Origin: an uncultured Gemmatimonadota bacterium
GTDB lineage: Bacteria > Gemmatimonadota > Gemmatimonadetes > Gemmatimonadales > Gemmatimonadaceae
Direction: 5' to 3'
DNA length: 59,615 nucleotides
Assembly: GCA_946480295.1 (NCBI GenBank)
Contig: CAMLIT010000012.1
Span: 1 to 59,615, forward strand
In this document: one piece after another, positions 51,337 to 59,615 of the stretch
Layout of the letters: every line of letters begins with the position of its first letter
Position numbering within the stretch: position 1 is the first letter of the stretch
Made by a program: the position numbers and the translations under genes
Notes under the pieces: generated by a model
What the model was told of the DNA's origin: nothing
Database searches by the model: none
The model's input: only the letters and a program-made list of their open reading frames with translations

Positions 51337-52020
51337 ATGCCCGATCCCGGCACCATCATCGCCGGCGCCGTTGCCGTCGAGCGCGCCTCGAAGGCCACCG
51401 GCCTGACCGCCGGCGGGGCTGAGTTCTTCAAGCGCGTCGGGGGGTGGCTCGGCGATACCGCCGTGGAGGCTCTCGGGAATCTCCGTGCACGCCGCGGTGA
51501 CAATCTCACCGCGGTGGTGAACCGCGCCGAAGAGATGCGCGCGACCGCGGGCATCGAGGCGCGCGCGGTTCCGCTTCGGCTCATGGCGCCATTCCTCGAC
51601 GGCGCGAGTGCCGAGGACGAGCCGAGCATGCAGGAGCGCTGGGCGGCGCTCCTCGCGAACACCTCAGCGGCGCCAGACCGGATTCCGCCACTGTTTCCTC
51701 GGATGCTCGCCGAGCTCACGCCTGCGGCGGCGCAACTGCTCGACACCATCGGTACGCTGCAGGAGGCGGGAATCCGCACCGGAGTCGGATTCAGCATTCG
51801 CCTGAAGGGGGCAGTGGACCACGTCGGCGGCGGCACGGACCTGTTGCTCGACTACTTCGACGCGGCCATGATTCTTGAGGCCTTCTCCCTCATCGCACGG
51901 CAGGCCGACCTGCTCAAGGGGATGCCCGGCATCGGCGCCGATACTGCGTATCTCCTGACCGATCTGGGGGACGCGTTCCTCAGCGCCTGCCGCGCACCGG
52001 CCCGGCCGCCGGCACCATGA
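51337..52020 (+). CDS. DUF4393 (Abi-alpha)-like protein
   Basis: 227 residues, cytoplasmic. The central segment ARAVPLRLMAPFLDGASAEDEPSMQERWAALLANTSAAP and the following FPRMLAELTPAAAQLLDTI follow the DUF4393/abortive-infection-alpha pattern. The N-terminal 70 residues include a Gly/Ala-rich amphipathic segment. Start chosen at the ATG at 51337; the frame extends upstream through non-coding DNA. The gene is divergent from the Zorya operon, 525 bases away, which fits a defence island. Function in phage abortive infection is inferred from the family. Confidence 0.72.
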   Translation: MPDPGTIIAGAVAVERASKATGLTAGGAEFFKRVGGWLGDTAVEALGNLRARRGDNLTAVVNRAEEMRATAGIEARAVPLRLMAPFLDGASAEDEPSMQERWAALLANTSAAPDRIPPLFPRMLAELTPAAAQLLDTIGTLQEAGIRTGVGFSIRLKGAVDHVGGGTDLLLDYFDAAMILEAFSLIARQADLLKGMPGIGADTAYLLTDLGDAFLSACRAPARPPAP

Positions 52021-52440
52021 CAGATCCCACGCGCCGGCGCGTTCTCGGCGCCTGAGCGGGTACTATGAAGTCGGGTTGGCGGCGTGGGACCGTTTGGGAC
52101 CGTTTCTCCCCGAGTAGCGCGCCAAAGGCTTGGCGCGGATTGAAGCCGGCTGGACGTCCCCAGAGGGAAGTTGGCGCGGGCAGAACTCGACCACTGATTC
52201 CAGTCTGGGTTCCCAAGCTGGACTTGCCGGATTCGAGTGCCTCGACCCGGGATGGCTTGGGGAAGGCGGGAGGTGCCTGATCTCACGGCACGAGCCCAGG
52301 GAAGGCGGAGTTGGGGGACCAGTAGCGGGACCAGTAACCCCGGATTTCCGTCAATTTTGCCCGGAATCGTACCCGATTAGATACGGCTAAGTTGTTGATT
52401 TTCCTATTCAAGCCAATTACGCTGAGGTCAGTCCCATTGA

Positions 52441-52481
52441 TGGGGTTCAGGGGGTCGCGGGTTCAAATCCCGCCGTCCCGA
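52441..52481 (+). tRNA. tRNA 3'-end fragment (tRNA-Pro-like), probable att site
   Basis: A perfect T-arm (GCGGG 52457-52461, TTCAAAT loop, CCCGC 52469-52473) is followed by the acceptor strand CGTCCCG and discriminator A. The variable-loop and acceptor sequence resembles a bacterial tRNA-Pro. The 5' half (acceptor CGGGACG, D-arm) is absent upstream, so this is not a functional gene. Integrases often duplicate the 3' end of a tRNA at one end of an island; here the island would lie to the left. Confidence 0.75.
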
Positions 52482-52494
52482 TACTTAACTGGAA

Positions 52495-52527
52495 GCGCCA
52501 TCAGCTCTTCGCTGATGGCGCTTTCTT
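52495..52527 (+). terminator. Rho-independent terminator
   Basis: GCGCCATCAGC, TCTTC loop, exact complement at 52511-52521, then TTTCTT. It is the only canonical intrinsic terminator with a T-run that I see in the window. It lies 14 bases after the tRNA fragment and probably once terminated the tRNA transcript. Confidence 0.9.
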
Positions 52528-52689
52528 GTGTTCCTGTGATTGGTGCCGTTCGGGGCGCCGCTTTCCCATCCCTCCCGGATCGGTCGCCTGCTCATGGACG
52601 GCGGTACTGGCGAAGCCGTTCCCCACGGCTGCCTTCCGCTCCGACGCTGCACACCTCCTGTGTCGGACGCGCCCTCGCACTCCGTCGCG

Positions 52690-55260
52690 TCAGTCCAGCC
52701 AGTACGCCAGCTTCACGAGGAAGGTGTTCATCGGATGCAGCGCCTTGAAGGTGTCGTACTCCTCGTTCCACGAGCGGTCGCGATATACGTCGCTGAACGA
52801 ACGGCCGTGCGTCCACACCAGGTACATCGTCGACCCAGGCCTGAACTCCCACCGCAGTACGCTGTTGGAGCGTAGGTCCAGCACGTCGAAGCCCGCGTCG
52901 GCGCCGTCCGGCGCCGTGTACGGCTGGTAACGTGCGGAATAGCTCTCGGCACGCGGAGTCGCGCTCAGATCACGGACGTCCGTGAAGTAGCCGCGACTGA
53001 TGAACGGAGCGGCGTAGAGCTGGAAACTCAGCGTCGGCGTCACGGTGTAGCTCGCGCGGATAACCGCGTCCCGTGTATCCTGCGACAGATGCGCGAAGGC
53101 GTAGTGCGCCCCGGTGGAGTCGGCGAAATTGCCGATCCACTGGCGGTCATCCTCGTTGTGGCTGGCGTCGACGCCGAGGGTGAGCTGCAATTGCGGAATT
53201 AGGCGCAGCTCGACGGACGTGCTCGCCGACCAGTTGTGCGAGCGGCCCTCGTCGGTCGAGGAGTGATCGAAGAAGATGGACGGGAGCACGGCGCGTCGAT
53301 CGTCGCCCTGCCAGCCGAGGTCCCACTGCACCGCGGGGGACGTGCGCACCGCCGGGCCGCCGCGTGCGCAATTGTCGCAGAAGCTGCCGGGGAGCTGGTA
53401 GTACGTGAGGCCGCCGAACAGCCACATGTTGTTCGCCAGCTGCATCGACTGGTTGGTGTTGAGCATCCGATCGAGCCGGAGTCCGTCTGCCGTCCAGTAC
53501 TCCTGGAAGTTGAGGTTCGCCTGGTAGGCACGATACACGGCGGTAGGCTTCTGGAATACGACGCCGAGCCAGTTCTTCCAGGTCTGCTGGTTCGCCCGGC
53601 GCAGGTAGCCGAGATCATTGATCTCGTAGCCCGGCGACTGTCGCTCGTAGCCGACGAGCCAGTGCACCATGTTGCCGCCGAATTTCGCGACGTTGAGCTC
53701 CTCGGCGTCGCCGCTCAGCGCAGTGCGTGTGGAATCGAGGTGCACGGCGCCGTCGGGCCGCTGGTACAGGTGCACGGGGCTCAGCTGCGTGAGCCGGATG
53801 CTGCCCGTGCTCCCTCGCACCGTGCTGGCGGTGACCTTCGCATTCAGCTCGTACCGGCTGGCTCCCCACCGGTGCACGAAGTCGCTGCCGACGACATAGG
53901 CATCACGACGGAGATAGGGGTCGGTCCACTGGTCCAGCGCCCGATTTACGCCGGTGGCGATGAACCCGAGCGTCGTCGCGCCAGCCCGAAACTCCTGCTG
54001 CCCGCGCACGACGCTGTAGCTGGTGAGCGGCTCCGTGGTCCGGTCGCGCGTCCCCTTCTCCCGACCTGTCACCGCCTCGAGCACGCCGACATTCAGTCCG
54101 TTGTCGAGTCGTCCGGTCAGCTTCGCGGCGCCGAGGATCGGCGTCACGTTGGGCGATGCGTCGTCCCCGTACAACCCGAGCAGCTGCGGCGTGCGGCCGA
54201 TGCGCCTCGAGTAGAACAGACCTTCGCTGCTGCGATTGACACGCGTGTTGTTCTGCGTGAACTGGTATGTTCCCGCCCCCTCGACGAAGAAAGGGCGCCG
54301 CTCCTCGAAGAACGTCTCGAACGCGGACAGGTTGAGCACCGACGGGTCCGCCTCCACCTGTCCGAAATCGGGATTGACCGTCGCGTCGAGCGTCACATTG
54401 GGCGTCACCCCGAACTTGAGGTCCGCGCCGGCCGAGATCCGCTGCGACTGCCGCCAGGGGGCGCTGCCCGGCGGGGCCGCGGTGTACGGTTCCGTGCTCG
54501 TCCGGGCGACGACGTACGGGATCAGCTCGTGACGCTCGAAGGGCGCGATGCCGCGGATGCCCGTGAGCTCACCGAGCTGCGACGAGAGGCCGCTCTGGGA
54601 GCTGCGGTACAACGGCCAGCTCACGCGCTCCTTGTACCGCTCGATGTCGCGCACGACGCTGAACCCGAAGACGTGCTCCGGCTTCGTCGTGTATCGCAGT
54701 TGGCTGAACGGAATCGCGAACTCCGCCGTCCACCCGACCGAATCGATCCGTGTCGCCACGTTCCACACGCCGTCCCACGATTCGTCCTCGTCCTTGTCGT
54801 TGTACATCGCGTAGTCGCGCTTCACGCCCACCGGATTCACGGCGAACTCGAACCCGGACCGGCGGTCATGGTACGAGTCGATCATGATCTTGAGCTGGTC
54901 GGACGGGCCGCGCACGTCCCGCCGCGTCAGCGCGGTCATGATGCTGTCCGGATGCGGATCGAAGGCGCGGACGAACACGTACATGTCGTGGTCGTCGTAG
55001 GCGACTCGGAATTCGGTGCGAAACCGCGGCGCCGCGCCCTCGCGCGGCGAGTACTCGAGGAAATCGGACCGGGCGGGCGCCTGGCGCCAGACCGGATCAT
55101 CGTCGCGGCCGTCGATGAGCGGCGCGCGAGCGGCACGGACCGCGACGGCTGGCGGAAGCGAATCCCGCCCGCTGATGGCGGCGGGGATCGGCGCCACTGC
55201 GCCGGCCAGGTGCCACGGTACCACACAGGCGGTCATGATGAGACGCACGATTCGGGGCAT
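52690..55260 (-). CDS. DUF5916 outer-membrane protein with carbohydrate-binding-like N-domain
   Basis: 856 residues with a signal peptide (residues 1-28). Residues about 45-210 form a CBM9/DOMON-like domain (APLIDGRDDDPVWRQA, then FRVAYDDHDMYVFVRAFDPHP and WTAEFAIPFSQL). The rest is a DUF5916 beta barrel with PDFGQVEADPSVLNLSAFETFFEERRPFFVEG as signature and many aromatic-terminated strands. The chain ends YWLD. CCGGAG lies 5 bases before the ATG. Role unknown; homologues are widespread in Bacteroidota and Gemmatimonadota. Confidence 0.88.
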   Translation of the reverse strand: MPRIVRLIMTACVVPWHLAGAVAPIPAAISGRDSLPPAVAVRAARAPLIDGRDDDPVWRQAPARSDFLEYSPREGAAPRFRTEFRVAYDDHDMYVFVRAFDPHPDSIMTALTRRDVRGPSDQLKIMIDSYHDRRSGFEFAVNPVGVKRDYAMYNDKDEDESWDGVWNVATRIDSVGWTAEFAIPFSQLRYTTKPEHVFGFSVVRDIERYKERVSWPLYRSSQSGLSSQLGELTGIRGIAPFERHELIPYVVARTSTEPYTAAPPGSAPWRQSQRISAGADLKFGVTPNVTLDATVNPDFGQVEADPSVLNLSAFETFFEERRPFFVEGAGTYQFTQNNTRVNRSSEGLFYSRRIGRTPQLLGLYGDDASPNVTPILGAAKLTGRLDNGLNVGVLEAVTGREKGTRDRTTEPLTSYSVVRGQQEFRAGATTLGFIATGVNRALDQWTDPYLRRDAYVVGSDFVHRWGASRYELNAKVTASTVRGSTGSIRLTQLSPVHLYQRPDGAVHLDSTRTALSGDAEELNVAKFGGNMVHWLVGYERQSPGYEINDLGYLRRANQQTWKNWLGVVFQKPTAVYRAYQANLNFQEYWTADGLRLDRMLNTNQSMQLANNMWLFGGLTYYQLPGSFCDNCARGGPAVRTSPAVQWDLGWQGDDRRAVLPSIFFDHSSTDEGRSHNWSASTSVELRLIPQLQLTLGVDASHNEDDRQWIGNFADSTGAHYAFAHLSQDTRDAVIRASYTVTPTLSFQLYAAPFISRGYFTDVRDLSATPRAESYSARYQPYTAPDGADAGFDVLDLRSNSVLRWEFRPGSTMYLVWTHGRSFSDVYRDRSWNEEYDTFKALHPMNTFLVKLAYWLD

Positions 55261-55330
55261 GAGACTCCGGAGCGTTAGGCAGCCAGCCATCGGACAGCGC
55301 GGATGGCCGGAAGGTTTGAATGCGCGCCCC

Positions 55331-56710
55331 TCAGGGGAACGGGCGCGGACGCGGTTCCGGCCAGGGCCACGGATCGTCCGCGCCACGGTCGGCCAGGGCA
55401 CGAACCGCGGCCTGCCGAATGGCGGCATCGGATGACGACAGAAGCTCGCGCACCGTGGCGTCCGATCGTTCTCCCGAGTGGATGAGCGCCCGCACGATCG
55501 CGCGGCGCACGCGGCGGTCCGTCTCGCGCGCGAGCGCGGTGCGCAGCGGGGCCTTGGCCGCCGCGTCGCCGATCTCGCCGAGTGTCCAGGCCACGACGAG
55601 GCGCGTCCGCGCACGCTCGCTGCGCAGCAGGTCCAGGAGTCCCGTGGGCGCGCGTCCAACGGCGTCACCGAGCTGACCGAGTGACCACGCGGCGGTCGCA
55701 CGAATGTCCTCGGACCTGTCGGTCGCCACGGTCTCGCTGAGCGCTGTGATTCCGCTCTGCGATTCGATGGACCCGAGGGCCCACGCGGACGTCTCACGCA
55801 CCTTCTCGTCGGCGTCGCTCCGGAGTGCTTGCGCCAGTGCGCCCGCGCCCTCGGGCGCGTCGGTCTCGCCCATGGCCCACGCGGCCATCTCGCGCACGCT
55901 CGCGTCGCTGTCACGCCCGAGCGCCGTCGCGAGCGCAGCCGTCCCGCTATGTGCGTCCATCTGCGCGATGGCCCAGGCGGCGAGGCGCCGCACGCGCGGA
56001 GCGGGGTCGCCCGCCAGCACCTTCGCGAGCAGGCCGATCGTACTCGTGGACTCCATCCGTCCGATGCCGCCGATCGCTGCCGCACGGACCGCTGCCGACG
56101 TGTCGGTGACGACGCGGCGAAGCGCCGGGAGTCCCGCACCGTTCCCTATCCTGCCAAGCGCCCAGGCGGCATTGGCGCGCACCGGGACGGTGGCATCCCG
56201 GGTCGCGCGGCCGAGCGCCGCGACCGCCGTGTCCACCTCGGCCAGACCGAGGGCCAGCGCGGCCGTCGCTCGCACCGACGGATCGCGACTCGTCAGGCGC
56301 TCGAGCAGTGGCGACGCGACGTCGTTCTCCCGCTGGCGTCCGAGCCACTCGACGGCCAGGCTGCGGACGCACGCGTCCGACGCCGCGAGCGAATCGGCGA
56401 GCGTCTGGATGTCGGCGGAGACGAGGCGCAGTGCATCGCGCCCGTGCGCCTCGGCGAACGCCGAGAGCACCGGGTACGGCACGTCGGCGTCGCCGCCCCA
56501 GTTCCCGCTCCCGATCGCCCGGGCGGCGAGGCGGCAGACGGCCAACGGCGCTCCGTGTGCAGCCGCGAGCAGCGCCCGTACATCGACGGCCTGTGCTGTC
56601 GGTGCTGGCGCCCGCTCGGTCGGAGCGGCGTGCATAGCGGGAGCGTCCGCGCCGCGAGTGAGCGCGAGCGCGGTACCGACGGTGGCGAGCGGGATCGCGA
56701 GGCGAAGCAT
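55331..56710 (-). CDS. HEAT-repeat protein (exported)
   Basis: 459 residues. A signal peptide-like N-terminus (residues 1-26), then about ten HEAT/PBS-type helical repeats of about 31 residues, each with the pattern VR-x-x-AAWALG. The protein ends with a Trp/Pro tail (DPWPWPEPRPRPFP). GGAGGTAAG directly before the ATG is a strong ribosome site. HEAT solenoids bind other proteins; the shared tail with the next gene suggests a common ligand or anchoring role. It is transcribed in the same direction as the following relic. Confidence 0.9.
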   Translation of the reverse strand: MLRLAIPLATVGTALALTRGADAPAMHAAPTERAPAPTAQAVDVRALLAAAHGAPLAVCRLAARAIGSGNWGGDADVPYPVLSAFAEAHGRDALRLVSADIQTLADSLAASDACVRSLAVEWLGRQRENDVASPLLERLTSRDPSVRATAALALGLAEVDTAVAALGRATRDATVPVRANAAWALGRIGNGAGLPALRRVVTDTSAAVRAAAIGGIGRMESTSTIGLLAKVLAGDPAPRVRRLAAWAIAQMDAHSGTAALATALGRDSDASVREMAAWAMGETDAPEGAGALAQALRSDADEKVRETSAWALGSIESQSGITALSETVATDRSEDIRATAAWSLGQLGDAVGRAPTGLLDLLRSERARTRLVVAWTLGEIGDAAAKAPLRTALARETDRRVRRAIVRALIHSGERSDATVRELLSSSDAAIRQAAVRALADRGADDPWPWPEPRPRPFP

Positions 56711-56815
56711 CTTACCTCCAGTTCGATGCGGAGGCATCGGCGGCTGAAAATTCAGCACTTGTTGGCCACGAAGAGGGCGCGCGTCGCTCGACGCGCGCCG
56801 AGGACAGGAGCCGAC

Positions 56816-58291
56816 TTACGGGAATGGCCGCGGCTGCGGCCAGGGCCAGACCCAGGGGCCGGTGGCATCGCGACCGGCGAGCGCCGAGACCGCGACTTTC
56901 CGCACCTTGGGGTCTTTGGAGTCCAGCAACCCGCGGAGCGCATCGATCGATCGATCACCGGTCGCGGCGAGCGCCCGGACGAAGGCGACCTGCAGCTCTC
57001 GCGACGACTCGGCCCGCAGCGCCTTCTCCAGTGCGGGCACTGCGGCAGGATCCTCGATGCTGTACAGCGCCCAGGCCACGACCTGCCGCACTCGCGGGCT
57101 CCGATCGCCGAGCATAGCGATCAATGGCGGAGGCGCGTGGCGGATATCGATGCTCCCCAGCCCCCATGCGGCCCGCAGCCGTACCTCCGAGTTCTCGTCA
57201 GAGAGCGCAGCCGTGAGCGCATCGGCGGCTTCTGCCAGGCCCTCGCTCCCGAGGGCCCACGCGGCGGTCGCCCGCACGCGCGCGTCCTGGTCACGCTGGA
57301 GCGCTGCCGAGAGTGCCTCGATCGCGTCGGTCGCGCGATCACCATCACCGAATGCCCACGCGGCCATCTCGCGGACCCTCGGGTCGGAGTCGCTGGTGAG
57401 CGCACGCGCGAGCGCACGCGCCGCGGCGGGATCCTCCGTGTGCTCGGCGAGCCCCCATGCCGCGACCCGCCGAAGGTTGGCACTCGTGTCGCTGAGCAGG
57501 ACGTTCGCCAGAAGTGCCACGCGATCGCTTGTATCAGCGGGACTCTGGCGACCGTGAGCATGACCGATCCCGCCACGCGCGTCCAGGCTACGATCGTGCT
57601 CGGACACATCCGGGTACGCGCAGCAATCCCCCGCGGTCACTCGGGCGATCACAGTCTCCCGGTGCACCACACCCGGAATGCGCGGGGGCGCGGAGCGCGT
57701 ACTCGTGTCCGGGATCGGCAGCTGCTCGCGCAGCAGCGGTCCCCGTATGTCTGCCAACGCGGCCGCCGCCCGCGGCACGGGCGTGACTGCGGCGGCGAGC
57801 AACGCGAGTGAGCCGACCGCGCCCGCCGCCATCAACCGGCGCAGCCCGGCGGTGCGCCGGGGTCGCTCCGGATCGAGAATGGCGAGCATCCGACCTTCAA
57901 AGTCGGAGGGGCGAGCCATCGCGATGGCGACCGACGGCGTGCGGTCGCGCCGGACGGATGTCACGATCTCGAGCAGGTGCTCGGCGTAGTCCGCGGGCTT
58001 CGCCCCGCAGAGCAGTGCAATGTCGTCGCACGCATGCTCGCTCTCGACGCGCAGCCGCGCCAGACCGTGAGTGCTGTCGAGCTGCCCGCCCACGGCGCTC
58101 CGGAATGGCCGTCTGCAAACCTGCCTCAGGTCGAGTATCTGCCGGCCCGCGGCCGTCGATCGCTCACGGAAGAACCGCTTCTGAGAAGCACCGTCGGCCG
58201 CTGTATGCGACCGCGACGAGGGAGGGAACCTAAGAAATTGCTTATCCGAGGGTGTTCCGCGCAGACTTCGTACTCCCGACGGAGGGGGCAA
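56816..58291 (-). pseudogene. M56/BlaR1-type relic fused to HEAT repeats
   Basis: The open frame contains ESEHACDDIALLCGAKPADYAEHLLEIV and SDFEGRMLAILDPERPRR, the part just after the HExxH of M56 peptidases, then one membrane helix and seven HEAT repeats ending in the WPWPQPRPFP tail. The first 75 residues are unrelated Arg/Ser-rich sequence, and the N-terminal membrane helices and HExxH site are missing, so the peptidase is 5'-truncated. In related organisms M56-HEAT proteins are sensors encoded next to a BlaI repressor; none is present. M56-like sequence begins around 58065. Confidence 0.75.
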
Positions 58292-58421
58292 TGGCCACAG
58301 TGTTCCAGATGAGCTGTATCCACACGAGCGAGGCGCACGGCGATTGTTCGGACATCATCCCGCGCGTGCCGGACCGCCCCCCCCGGAAACGGCTGCTGGC
58401 AGCTCGCCTGCCGTAGGCGGC

Positions 58422-58865
58422 ATGTCTCCCGCTCCGTTGATCCTGGTGGTCGAAGATCACGATGCCCTGCGGGCGGCGATCAGCCGCATGCTGAGGCGGC
58501 AGGGCTATGAGGTCGTCATTGCGGCCGATCCGGCGGACGCGATCCGACTGATCCTCGCCGACAGCTTGCCAATCGACCTTGCGATCGTGGACATGATGCT
58601 GCCAGATCCGGGTAGCCCCGCCGTGCTCGACGCTCTCCAGAGCCGCATGGCGCCGCTCCGGGTGATTCTCACCTCTGGCTATGATCCCGCGGCCATTCGG
58701 TTCCTGCCCGCGTTCGAGGCGCTCGCCGGCGCTAGCGACTTTCGCTTCCTGGCGAAGCCCTTCGGCTACGACGAACTGGTCGGAGTGGTCGCGGAGGTCG
58801 TCGACGGGTCGGACGACCGCGTCCGGGTCGTCACGACGGGGGAATGGCGGTTGCCGGAGTCATGA
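58422..58865 (+). CDS. Single-domain response regulator
   Basis: A 147-residue receiver domain: ILVVEDHDALRAA, phospho-acceptor in LAIVDMMLPDPGS, LTSGYD and the switch Lys in LAKPFGYDEL. A basic C-terminal tail of about 20 residues follows. It is a paralogue of the receiver at 41250-41756. No output domain, so action is by protein interaction. No clear ribosome site before the ATG. Confidence 0.88.
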   Translation: MSPAPLILVVEDHDALRAAISRMLRRQGYEVVIAADPADAIRLILADSLPIDLAIVDMMLPDPGSPAVLDALQSRMAPLRVILTSGYDPAAIRFLPAFEALAGASDFRFLAKPFGYDELVGVVAEVVDGSDDRVRVVTTGEWRLPES

Positions 58866-59536
58866 ACAACGTCCGTTGGCGTTGCGTCCGCTGAAAGGAC
58901 GAGCCGCCTCGCCCGAGCGTCCGCTGCCCTTCCTACCGCAGCATCCCGCGGCGCTCGAGCCAGCGGCGCAATCCGTGGAGGATCACCAGCTCGTCCCAGA
59001 ACGTGCGCTCCGGATCACCATGCAGCCGAGCGGAAGAAGCAGATGGATGATCCGCTGAGCATCATCTCGGCGCTGCTGCTGCGCGCGATCGCCGTTGGCC
59101 TGCTGCTCGGTTACGCGCCGGATTCCGGCCACTACGCCCACTGGGCGACGGGCCGCCGCGACTGACCCGCTTCCGCATCGTCCAACACTCCGCGGCTGCA
59201 ATCCGAGAGCGCTAATGGTCGGCAGATGCGTGCCGATACTGGACTATTTGCGCCGCGACGTGCGCAGCAGGCAGCCACCACCGACGACGCTCCATCGCAT
59301 CTCGCACGGAGTCTGGCGCCATGCACGACCGTGCGCCCTCCTCCGCGCGCGACGCGAATCGTCAACGTGAAGCCGTATCGTGATTTCACGGTGCGCGCGC
59401 GCGTGGCCCACCGGTTGCCTCCGTCCCGCCCGCCTGCGAGTTCACCTCGCTGAGCGCATCCACCATCTCGGCAGCATTTGCCGTGCGGCAGAAACTGCAC
59501 CGCCGACGATGCCACCCTGATCCAAAGGAGTACAGC
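58866..59536. other. Intergenic region before the pilin gene
   Basis: About 670 bases. Apart from the possible 40-codon gene at 59043-59165 nothing is recognised. Low-confidence frames here are Arg-rich. Confidence 0.5.
59043..59165 (+). CDS. Possible 40-aa membrane peptide
   Basis: An ATG-TGA frame encoding an acidic start (MDDPLS), a hydrophobic helix (residues 7-25, Leu/Ile/Ala-rich) and a polar C-terminus with His, Tyr and Trp. GGAAG lies about 9 bases before the ATG. It could be a small membrane protein. The evidence is limited to composition. Confidence 0.35.
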   Translation: MDDPLSIISALLLRAIAVGLLLGYAPDSGHYAHWATGRRD

Positions 59537-59615
59537 ATGACCAGCGTTCGCCGCGGCTTCACGCTCATCGAGCTGCTCATCGTGGTCGTCATCATCGGCA
59601 TCCTGGCCGCGATCG
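59537..59615 (+). CDS. Type IV pilin-like protein (3' end outside window)
   Basis: The first 26 codons give the prepilin leader and hydrophobic stem: RRG followed by FTLIELLIVVVIIGILAAI, with cleavage before Phe and Glu at position +5. AAAGGAG precedes the ATG by six bases. Product is a type IV pilin or pseudopilin major subunit; the distinguishing C-terminal half is not in the window. Confidence 0.93.
   Translation, partial: MTSVRRGFTLIELLIVVVIIGILAAI

Larger units (their letters stand above)
52021..52689. other. Island-edge non-coding region
   Basis: About 670 bases without a gene. It contains two short direct repeats (GGGACCGTTT twice near 52086-52106 and GGGACCAGTA twice near 52316-52336), an AT-richer stretch at 52375-52440, a tRNA 3'-end fragment and a strong terminator (both listed). 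Confidence 0.55.

Noticed and set aside
52060..52390. Possible integrase remnant at the island edge
   Set aside because: No recombinase motif in any frame; only short direct repeats are visible.
53236..55278. A 680-codon open frame antisense to the DUF5916 gene
   Set aside because: Same shadow composition; the opposite strand has a signal peptide, a strong ribosome site and family motifs.
1..59615. CRISPR arrays, rRNA operons and complete tRNA genes
   Set aside because: No regularly spaced identical repeats, no rRNA core sequences and no full cloverleaf were seen on reading both strands.

Overview
The window is GC-rich, densely coded and has no rRNA and no complete tRNA. The gene content suggests a Gemmatimonadota-type bacterium (inference): a PadR regulator next to a relic of an ADOP-type permease, receiver-only response regulators, an M56/HEAT-repeat gene relic, a DUF5916 outer-membrane protein, a TonB receptor and a phosphate porin. 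I cannot tell whether it is chromosome or a large plasmid.

Region 1 (1-6.1 kb) holds envelope and signalling genes: an OmpR-type regulator and histidine kinase, a PepSY protein, a lytic transglycosylase, UppP and a GH5-like secreted hydrolase. Region 2 (6.4-11.4 kb) looks accessory: an exonuclease VII operon whose xseA is frameshifted, a MbcA/ParS-like protein, and a KfrA-like coiled-coil DNA-binding protein preceded by a cluster of CGATTCG sites. Region 3 (11.4-17.4 kb) holds a TonB-dependent receptor, two receiver proteins, an ankyrin protein and a secreted HNH protein.

Region 4 (17.8-29.0 kb) reads as a phosphate-starvation locus. It carries a PAP2 phosphatase, a SqdX/MgtA-like glycosyltransferase, an alkaline-phosphatase-fold enzyme, a DUF2334 deacetylase-fold protein, PstS, a phosphate-type porin, a phospholipase C/acid phosphatase lipoprotein, methylglyoxal synthase and arsenate reductase. 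Seven of these genes are preceded by copies of a 7-bp word, CGTKACG in gene orientation, spaced by multiples of 11 bp. That is the architecture of a Pho box. I propose that the genes form one regulon coupling phosphate scavenging to replacement of phospholipids by glycolipids.

Region 5 (29.2-52.5 kb) is a mobile and defence island. A broken PadR/permease pair lies at its left side. It is followed by a RepA-like ATPase, a Upf1-like SF1 helicase, an unusually large tyrosine recombinase, an XRE-ImmA/IrrE regulator with an operator-like repeat around its promoter, several small Zn-ribbon or HExxH proteins, a complete type I Zorya operon (zorA-zorB-zorC-zorD) with a fifth AlbA_2/Schlafen-like gene appended, and a divergent Abi-alpha-like gene. 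A fragment matching the 3' end of a tRNA (tRNA-Pro-like) at 52.45 kb is a probable attachment scar.

Region 6 (52.7-59.6 kb) returns to backbone-like genes: a DUF5916 outer-membrane protein, two HEAT-repeat genes sharing a Trp/Pro tail (one fused to a truncated M56/BlaR1 relic), a receiver protein, and the start of a type IV pilin. Several genes (xseA, padR, the permease fragment, one receiver) carry single-base frame disruptions. These are either real decay or assembly error.
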